The notes under the pieces are model-generated. The model searched no databases, was not told the origin of the DNA, and saw only the letters and a list, made by a program, of their open reading frames with translations. A stretch of DNA of 64,000 nt, taken from positions 81,878,151 to 81,942,150 of the forward strand of contig NC_133120.1 of assembly GCF_033568475.1 (NCBI RefSeq). The letters run 5' to 3'. The position numbers and the translations under genes were made by a program. Positions within the stretch are counted from its first letter, which is position 1, and each line of letters starts with the position of its first letter. The DNA comes from Henckelia pumila. Taxonomy: Eukaryota; Streptophyta; Magnoliopsida; Lamiales; Gesneriaceae. Positions 56,781 through 64,000 of the stretch are shown in pieces.

Positions 56781-56781
56781 T

Positions 56782-59593
56782 TGTAAGGCCCGAAAATATT
56801 AAGTTTTTAATTACGAGATTTAAGATTTTAATTCCGAATAAGAGAGAAAAGATGAATTAAAGAATGTATGGAAATTGGAGATTTCAATTTCGGGTCAGAA
56901 ATATTTAATTTAAGGATTTTTTGGATTTTAAGATTTTAATATCCGGAATTCTTACATTAAAAGATTAAAAATATTTGAATTGATATTTATGGAATTTAAG
57001 ATGCGAATTTCAAGATGATAAATATCAAAGTTTGAATTTGAGGATGAAATCCGAGCAAGGACCCATGTGCAAATATTGAATAATTCAAGGACTAAAATGC
57101 GATAAGGTCTGAAATGATTTAATTTTAATCCAAGAATATTTAATTTGAGAATATTTAGAGTTTAGACTTGAATTCTAATCTTCTTAAATTATTTAGGATT
57201 GAAATTGAATTAAATCGCTTGTCCGGGGACTGAATTGCAATTAAGCCAAAGTTCAGGGACTAAAGTGCAAATAGATCAATATATATCTCTTTTGTCTTAG
57301 CATTCACGTGAGATATCAGAATTCCCAGCCAAGAAAACCGAGAAGGAGGGAGAAAGGGTTCCAAGCCAAATTTTGATCTTTCAACTCCGATATCTTTTGA
57401 TCCGCCCAGTAGAATTTCCGATTGAACATATATTTGCGATCACAGCTCTGAGTGCTACGTTTTGACGTAAGTTTTATGAAGTTCTACCATGTTTGAATTT
57501 TAAGTTGTTGTTAGAATTAAGATTTGATTGTATAAACATGTTCTAGCATATACGACGATAGCATATCTAAGACGGATCGAGAAAAGATCGTCGTTTGAAC
57601 ATGATTTCGATTTTTGTACGAATTTTCAGAAATCTGATTTTAGGGGCTGCATATTTCGAAAATTCAGCTGAAGAATTGATGATGTTATATTATTAAGTTG
57701 ATGCTCATATTGATGTTAAAGCCTTTGGGATTTCCGAAATCGTACCGTTACGCCGTCGGTTCAAGATTTTGAATTGCTATGCATTCTAAATGTCTAGAGC
57801 TCATCTTCAAGCTTATTGTAGATGAATTGAATATGAGATTATATTTAGAATGAAGATATAATGATATTTGAATCGAAAGATTTATCGGACTCGAATAGTT
57901 GCGACGTCGGTTTGAATTCTGATTGTATTAGCAAGATTTGAACTATATAAGCTTTAAAGAAACATCGATTCATATTGGATATTGATGTTTAGCTATGTTA
58001 TAAACCATTTCAGATTTTAAGTGAAGATTATCGAAGTTGACTCGACGAGTTCAAGTTCGAATGACTTGAAGTGTTTGAAGTTGAATCAAGAATACCTTCA
58101 AGTAGCACTGATTGAAATGAGCAGATTTTGATGACCGATTTGGCTAGCATTGAGATGATAAGCATTGGCAACAGATTCAAGAGGTTTGAATCGCGATGAA
58201 AGGTATGAGTTGACATTATTCTTTCCAGGTAGAACAACTCGAGAACGTGGTGGTTTTCGAGTTATCCTGAAATCACATACTTAGTTGTTTATGTGTTTTT
58301 ATGTGATTAGATGTTTTGATTTCTTTTCTTGCTTATTTGATTAAGTGTTCAAGGTGTTTTATAGCATTTAATGCATACAGAATATGTTGCATTCATCTTG
58401 AACTTCAGCCCGAAAAGCACAGAGGGTTGAAAGGCCTAGAGTGCATATGACGTTTGGAGGGCTGTAGTTGAGTGGCACGGAATGTAGACTTACTTCCAGA
58501 GCCAGAAGACTCACTATGGTTGCACCAAAGTCAGAGGAAATAAAGTATTTGACTTCACCTCGATTGGGTGAGTGGGTGTTAGTTGAAGATTTTATTTTCT
58601 CGGGATCCCAAGAACTAAGCTTATTGGTATCAGATTTGATAGCCTATTCCTTGGTACATGCATTGCATTTATGCATTAACCTAGAGTTTTCTATGGTTTA
58701 GAATATGCAGTTATAAATGCTAGCATGTTGTAATACGCTATTCTAGATATGAATATGCGCTATTGCTGTAGATGAATCGTTATGCTTTAAGAATTTAAGA
58801 ATAGATGATGATTCTATGATCTACATGTTATTACATGTTTTATGATTTTAGATTAGTATGGCATATAGATTCCATATGCTTTCATGATGTATATGCATGT
58901 CTTTCATACTGAAATTTATTCTCACCGGAGTTATCCGGCTGTTGCTTTGTTTGTATGTGTGCATTGCATCAGGTTGGGGCATGATCAAGCTAGAGTTGGC
59001 TTGGATAGCTTGAGAAGAGAGATAGCATGTGGTGATTCGGGTTTTAAGCAGATGACATGTAATTATGATTTGGTAACATGTTAGAAAGCAAGAACCTTTG
59101 TATAGGTTGTTTTTGTCAAGTATTGATTTATACTTGAAAGTTAATGTATTCTAGATCACTTGATATTAGTTTGAATGCATGTAAATTATCTAGAAGCATG
59201 TTTAAAAGTTTATATGAAGTGTGTATGAGTTTTGGAATCACATTGTACAACAAAGATTCATTAAATTTTCTGGACAGGGTGCCCGCTCGATCGGGTGAAC
59301 TCCACCGATCGAGCGCGGCCTGTGAATTTCCAAAGCAGAGAAGTGAGTTTTTGGGCTCGCTCGATCGGGTGATTTCCACCGATCGAGCGAGACCAATATG
59401 GATTCAGACCCGAGAGCTGAACTTTCTTGCCTGCTCGATCGGGTGAATTTACCCGATCGAGCGTGATGCTCAGTTTTTATAAAAAAAAAAAAAAAAAAAT
59501 TTGCTCTTGGTTTGAATATTCTTTTATTGTTTGATTAATTGTTTATTAATCGTTAATTGCCCTAAGATGATATTAGCAACCCAGGTCCCCACA
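56782..59593 (+). repeat. 5' LTR of the Ty3-type element, about 2.8 kb
   Basis: Starts TGTAAGGCCCGAAAAT. The end at about 59593 (ggtccccaca) is set by the primer site and is approximate, since the end of the 3' LTR is not in the window. It carries three CGATCG hairpins near its 3' end and a poly-A run at about 59480-59499. Confidence 0.8.
59284..59463. repeat. Three spaced CGATCG-centred hairpins in the LTR
   Basis: Stems: 59284-59315 (CGCTCGATCGG ... CCGATCGAGCG), 59357-59390 (TCGCTCGATCGG ... CCGATCGAGCGA) and 59433-59462 (GCTCGATCGGGT ... ACCCGATCGAGC). Each has an 11-12 bp perfect stem and a 6-10 base loop, and they are spaced 73-76 bases. They are GC- and CpG-rich in an otherwise AT-rich LTR. 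The stem sequence is conserved while the spacers are not. Confidence 0.9.
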
Positions 59594-59598
59594 ACAGG

Positions 59599-59610
59599 TG
59601 GTATCAGAGC
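59599..59610 (+). other. Primer binding site of the Ty3-type element
   Basis: TGGTATCAGAGC, shortly after the LTR end, complementary to initiator tRNA-Met. Confidence 0.85.
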
Positions 59611-62600
59611 ATAAAGTCTTGGACTAAGATAGAAGTTGAGCGGGGTAGATTGAGTCGCATGCATTTATAGTATTGCATGAGTATGCTTTACTTGTTTTAC
59701 AGAATTGTATGCGACTATGATTGCTTGATTGAACACTACTTGCTTTATTGAGATAAGAATTACATGCTTATATGCTGATATGTATACTTGAGTTATTGAA
59801 TTCATTAGAAATAGTGAATTCGTCTTAAGCATGTAATATGTGAAAAAGCATGAGAATTTGCAAGCATGTGTTCTATTCAGAAGCATGAGAGTATATGTAT
59901 GTTATTTATAATCTCTGCCATATATATTGCTTCTGTTATCGAATAAGACAGACTATGCAGATAGCATGAGAACCTCAGACAGAACAGAACCGCAGATAGA
60001 ACAGAACAATGTTGAGGTATGTTTTTGAGCCGATTGCACTGAGGAGTATGTAAGTTGAACAACTCCAAAGCTATGAATCATCAACTCAGAAAGATACAAA
60101 ATATGCTATGTCTAGAAAGGAGTTGATTTGAAGAGCTGGATCAGTTGTTCAAGAGAAGCATATTCAGATGAACATAGAAGCAGCCTGATTTTATATCAAC
60201 TCCAGGACTTAGCAAGAAGTTGGTGAAGTTGCCAGAAGAAGTACTGAAATTATTTGGTAGGTAAGTAAACAGAATTATTTCTTTCCGTATATGCTAAAGA
60301 AGATAGAACAGTAGACTTTGCAGAATAGAAGCATAAGTTGATTTCAAGCCAGTAATAGAAAAATGAAATCATGAACCGGTAGTATGAAGCAGAGTTGAAT
60401 TTTTATTCACGCCTCTGTAATTGTGGAAACACTATGATCATCACCTTCACTATAACTTTCATAGCAGTATAGCTATGAAGCAAGAGATAGTGATAACAGC
60501 AGCAAAGATCGATTCAGCCTAAATGCCACCAGATGAAGAAATAGAAGCATAGCTCCCCTAGCTGAAAGGCTCAAGTTGTATCAGATAAAAATATTATAGG
60601 TAAGTGAGTTAATTCTAGTTAACCGCTTATATATTGATTGCATAGCATACATTCATAGATCAGTAATTTGTTATGCTATAAGCCATATCTGATGAGCCTT
60701 TATTCATCGTATTTGCTAAAATTTTTCCTTTGAGTAGATGGAATACATTTGTAAGATTAGTTATAGAAGATGAAATACAAAATTGAGGAAATAAGATTGA
60801 ATGTGCTGATATCAGGCGTGAGATATTAAGCTAGAATGCATTATAGATATTAATGCAATAACTGAGTACCAGTTACCAGTTGATTGAATCCGTTCACTGA
60901 TAAAGAAATAGACATGACTAAAAATTTATGATATGAGTTTCAGAAAGTAGATTTTGTTATTTCGGTACCGGTTATATCATGTTTGACTGTGGAAGAATGT
61001 CAGTAGAAGTCTAGTCGATATATTGAACTAGTACAGAAGTAACCTAGAATTGACAGCTATGTCAGTGGTTAGAATGTACAGAAATAGTTCAATAACATAT
61101 TTCGACCTTTCTACGACATGAATGCAGTTCTATATAGAATGGTGTCTAGTACGAAAGTATTATGGCAACTCATATAGAAGAGCATTATGTAAACTGAAGA
61201 ACTTCAGAAACAGCTAGCAGATTGCATAGAAAAGAGTTATGTAGTAGTACCGAAATGATGATTAATTCTATGACAATAAGTTAAGTCAAAAAGAGTATAT
61301 TCGACTATTGTCAGCTGAGAATTAAGAATTAATAAATGAACTCATATCACTAGAGAATAAGAAAAATCAGTTACAGTGGAGCTTTTTTTTCAATTTTACT
61401 GAAGCTATTACATCATAGAAATCATGATTCTTGAATTTCTTGATATCGATTCAGAGGTTGTGTTATTTGACCTCGATTGATGTTGATTGACTCTTATTCT
61501 TTGCTAGAGTCTACTTTGATTCACTCGCTGTCATTCAGAATATTTGATTTTGACTGACATTTCCTTGAGCGAGTTCCTTTGATATGAAATTTGAGAATTA
61601 TTGATTATTTGATGTGTTTATTCAGTGTATCTTGGTGTATTTGGCTCGTAACTGATAGAAATTCAGATTCAGAATACTAGCAAGATTTCTGGGTTTTAGC
61701 TAATTGCTGGATTTATTGGGTACAGATCTGTACTTGTTGAATGTTTATGCTTGGCAGATACTTAAACAATCATAATTGTTGTGATCCAAGCTAAACTTGA
61801 ATTAGTTTGGACAGATAAAAGCAACAGATTGATTGAGAACGCTAGATTAAGATAAGAGATAAGACAGCAGAGCAGAACAAATGAATGTTTGTGGTGATTA
61901 ATCGTTTGATTATGCCAGATATTCTAGATATGGAATATCAGATTTTGAAAGAGGCATATGACAATATATTTAATATTTATTCAGTTGTCTAAACATGTAT
62001 GACTTACATGTAGTCATTACTTGGAAATCAGTATTGGTGAAAGAATTGAAAGCAGATACGACATAATTAACAGTACCAATACGAAAATTCCAGTAAAAGA
62101 AGCAGAAAAGAAGAACTCAAGTGGTTTATGTAACAGATTAGTTACATAAGAGTTGAAAGAAGATCAACTTTGTGAACGACTGTAGTTCGAATCTACTCGA
62201 ATCGTCATGATTTTGCGATTTAGAGTGTAGTAGATTTTGACAGATTTCAGAATATGTTGTATTAGACATGATACAGATGAATTTAGCAAGATGATCAGAT
62301 TACAGGAATTATTGAAATCTATTGTCAAGATAGAGACTTTAGATTTGTTTTCTAGATTGTGGCAGTGATTGTCAGAAGTTCTGAGTGTTTGGTTGTATGA
62401 GATTTCATTATACCATCCTCTAATTAGTGGACTATCAGATGTGATTATCCAGATTTCCGAGGATATGCTCAGAACTATAGTACTAGATTTGATATTAGTT
62501 GATTAATTATTTGCCACGTGATTATTGTGATTCCTGTGACAGCTATTTGCTAGATATAAAGACAGGATTTGGATGATTGCTTGATCTGAAACACAGAATT

Positions 62601-63217
62601 GTCTTTCTATTGAAACAATATTCCAGAAATATCAGCTATCAGACCAGATATGAGTCAAGAACAGATAGAGAATGTGAAGATTGATTTGAACATAATAAGA
62701 ACAGAACAGCATAGACAGAATGAGCAAATGAGCAACAGATAGAGATTTGAAGCCTGAACAGAATGATCAGTTAAGAAGTTCTTTTTCGAGCATTATTAAG
62801 TTCAGAAAGAGATTTCCGAATTGGTTCCTGAGAGTAATTGATCTAGCTTATGGATTAATACTCGAAGTGTCAGAGAGATGAATTGTTATCCATATGCATT
62901 GGCTGAAGAATATCGGCTAGAATATGTATGTACATTCAATTTAGATACAACAGAAGTCGATCAGATTGTAAGCAAGATAGACTAACTGATGCAGAGTTAG
63001 ATCACGAGAAAGAGCAACTTAGATATAAGTTGACTCAATGATTATATGATTGCAGAAGTAATCAGAAAGAAGATTAAGATACTATAGAAGAGAAGATATC
63101 AGAATAGATATCGAAAGCTCAGAGAATTGAAGTCAGTATTACTTCAGACAACTATACAGTTTACGAGAATCAGCAGTAAGATCGAATGCGATTTCGAGGA
63201 CGAAATCATTCCTTAGA
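59611..63217 (+). other. Non-coding internal region of the Ty3-type element
   Basis: 3.6 kb rich in A and G with stops in all frames. Short echoes of a decayed pol can be suspected (for example near 62652, a stretch reading like MSQEQIENVKIDL). The end carries ttcgaggacgaaat, which in Ty3 elements encodes the last residues of pol. No intact domain is recognisable. Confidence 0.6.
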
Positions 63218-63228
63218 ATGGAGGAAAT
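63218..63228 (+). other. Polypurine tract of the Ty3-type element
   Basis: A short purine run, aatggaggaaa, directly before the 3' LTR start TGTAAGACCC. It is weaker than the Sirevirus tract but in the correct place. Confidence 0.6.
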
Positions 63229-64000
63229 GTAAGACCCAAAAATATTAAGTTCTTAATTACGAGATTTAAGATTTAAATTCCGAATAAGAGAGAAAAGATG
63301 AATTAAAGAATTTATGGAAATTGAAGATTTCAATTTCGGGTCAGAAATATTTAATTTAAGGATTTTTCGGATTTTTTAATATCCGAAATTCTTAAATTAA
63401 AAGATTAAAAATATTTGAATTGATATTTATGAAATTTAAGATGCGAATTCCAAGATGATAAATATCAAATATTGAATTTGAGGATGAAATCCGAGCAAGG
63501 ACCCATGTGCAAATATTGAATAATTCAAGGACTAAAATGTGATAAGGTCTGAAATGATTTAATTTTAATCCAAGAATATTTAATTTGAGAATATTTAGAG
63601 TTTAGACTTGAATTCTAATCTTCTTAAATTATTTAGGATTGAAATTGAATTAAATCGCTTGTCCGGGGACTGAATTGCAATTAAGCCAAAGTTCAGGGAC
63701 TAAAGTGCAAATAGGTCAATATATATCTCTTTTGTCTTAGCATTCACGTGAGATATCAGAATTCCCAGCCAAGAAAACCGAGAAGGAGGGAGAAAGGGTT
63801 CCAAGCCAAATTTTGATCTTTCAACTCCGATATCTTTTGATCCGCCAGATAGAATTTCCGATTGAACATATATTTGCGATCACAGCTCTGAGTGCTACGT
63901 TTTGACGTAAGTTTTATGAAGTTCTACCATGTTTGAATTTTAATTTGTTGTTAGAATTAAGATTTGATTGTATAAACATGTTCTAGCATATACGACGATA
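63229..64000 (+). repeat. 3' LTR of the Ty3-type element, truncated by the window edge
   Basis: Matches 56782 onward for its whole visible length. The remaining 2 kb or so should lie beyond the window, followed by the target duplication and the rest of the copia reverse transcriptase. Confidence 0.9.

Larger units (their letters stand above)
52149..56781 (+). mobile_element. Decayed Ty1/copia element, left part
   Basis: The LTR is 52149-52978, then primer site, gag with two zinc knuckles, protease, integrase and the beginning of reverse transcriptase. The copy carries several stops and frameshifts. It is cut at 56781 by the LTR of a Ty3-type element. The missing 3' half should lie beyond the right edge of the window. 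It is older than the Sirevirus, judged by the number of lesions, and is not the same lineage (no resemblance in LTR or gag). Confidence 0.85.
56782..64000 (+). mobile_element. Large Ty3-type retrotransposon derivative without ORFs (LARD-like), partial
   Basis: Two direct repeats begin TGTAAG at 56782 and 63229 and are about 97.5% identical over the 772 bases visible of the second (about 19 differences and one short indel by hand count). The 5' LTR is about 2.8 kb, followed by a primer site and 3.6 kb of internal DNA with no open frame above about 80 codons that looks coding. The internal part ends with ttcgaggacgaaatca and a purine tract before the 3' LTR, as in Ty3/gypsy elements. The element is inserted in the reverse transcriptase of the copia element to its left. 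It runs off the window. Confidence 0.85.

Noticed and set aside
59611-63217. Hidden gene in the long stretch of the Ty3-type interior
   Set aside because: Stops are frequent in all frames and no domain is recognisable; short echoes of pol are better explained as decay.

Overview
This window is plant nuclear DNA, almost certainly from a eudicot. The genes have GT-AG introns and AT-rich spacers, their proteins belong to plant-specific families (GRAS factor, plastid pyruvate dehydrogenase E2, PYG7/Ycf37, PS1, LRR receptor kinase), and plant LTR retrotransposons of several lineages are nested in one another. The style of the Sirevirus envelope-like ORF recalls asterids (Lamiales), but that is a weak impression from memory.

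Layout. 0-4.5 kb: two minus-strand genes, a four-exon TMEM18 homologue and a single-exon GRAS factor whose 3' end is bounded by a tandem duplication. 4.5-12.8 kb: gene-free, AT-rich, with a string of DNA transposon remnants that can be delimited by target-site duplications (two hAT-type elements, one hAT-like MITE, one Tourist-like MITE). 12.86-24.45 kb: a young, complete Ty1/copia Sirevirus with 1.3-kb LTRs and a 5-bp TSD. Its pol-domain ORF and envelope-like ORF are open, but its gag is split by a Cassandra-type (5S-bearing) solo LTR and its protease is frameshifted. 25.4-26.7 kb: a Mutator-like fold-back element with a perfect 10-bp TSD.

27-42.5 kb: the gene island. It holds PS1 (FHA + PIN protein, +), PYG7 (photosystem I assembly, -), EMB3003 (plastid PDC E2, +) and an LRR receptor-like pseudokinase (-). 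PS1 and PYG7 converge, PYG7 and EMB3003 diverge, and EMB3003 and the receptor converge. All exon structures were built by hand from splice sites and keep frame to the stop.

42.9-48 kb: a degenerate tandem array with a unit of about 1.3 kb, beside a Helitron-like terminus. 50.1 kb: a broken PMEI-type gene. 51-64 kb: retrotransposon nest, with a minus-strand solo-LTR candidate, then a decayed Ty1/copia element (LTR 52149-52978) cut inside its reverse transcriptase by a Ty3-type element with 2.8-kb LTRs and no readable ORF, which runs off the right edge. That Ty3-type LTR carries three copies of a CGATCG-centred hairpin.

Functionally, PYG7 and EMB3003 are both nuclear genes for plastid proteins, and PS1 acts in male meiosis. 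I found no gene cluster that looks like an undescribed biochemical system. The most unusual material is the nested retrotransposon architecture, the Sirevirus envelope-like ORF, the hairpin triplet and the 1.3-kb array.
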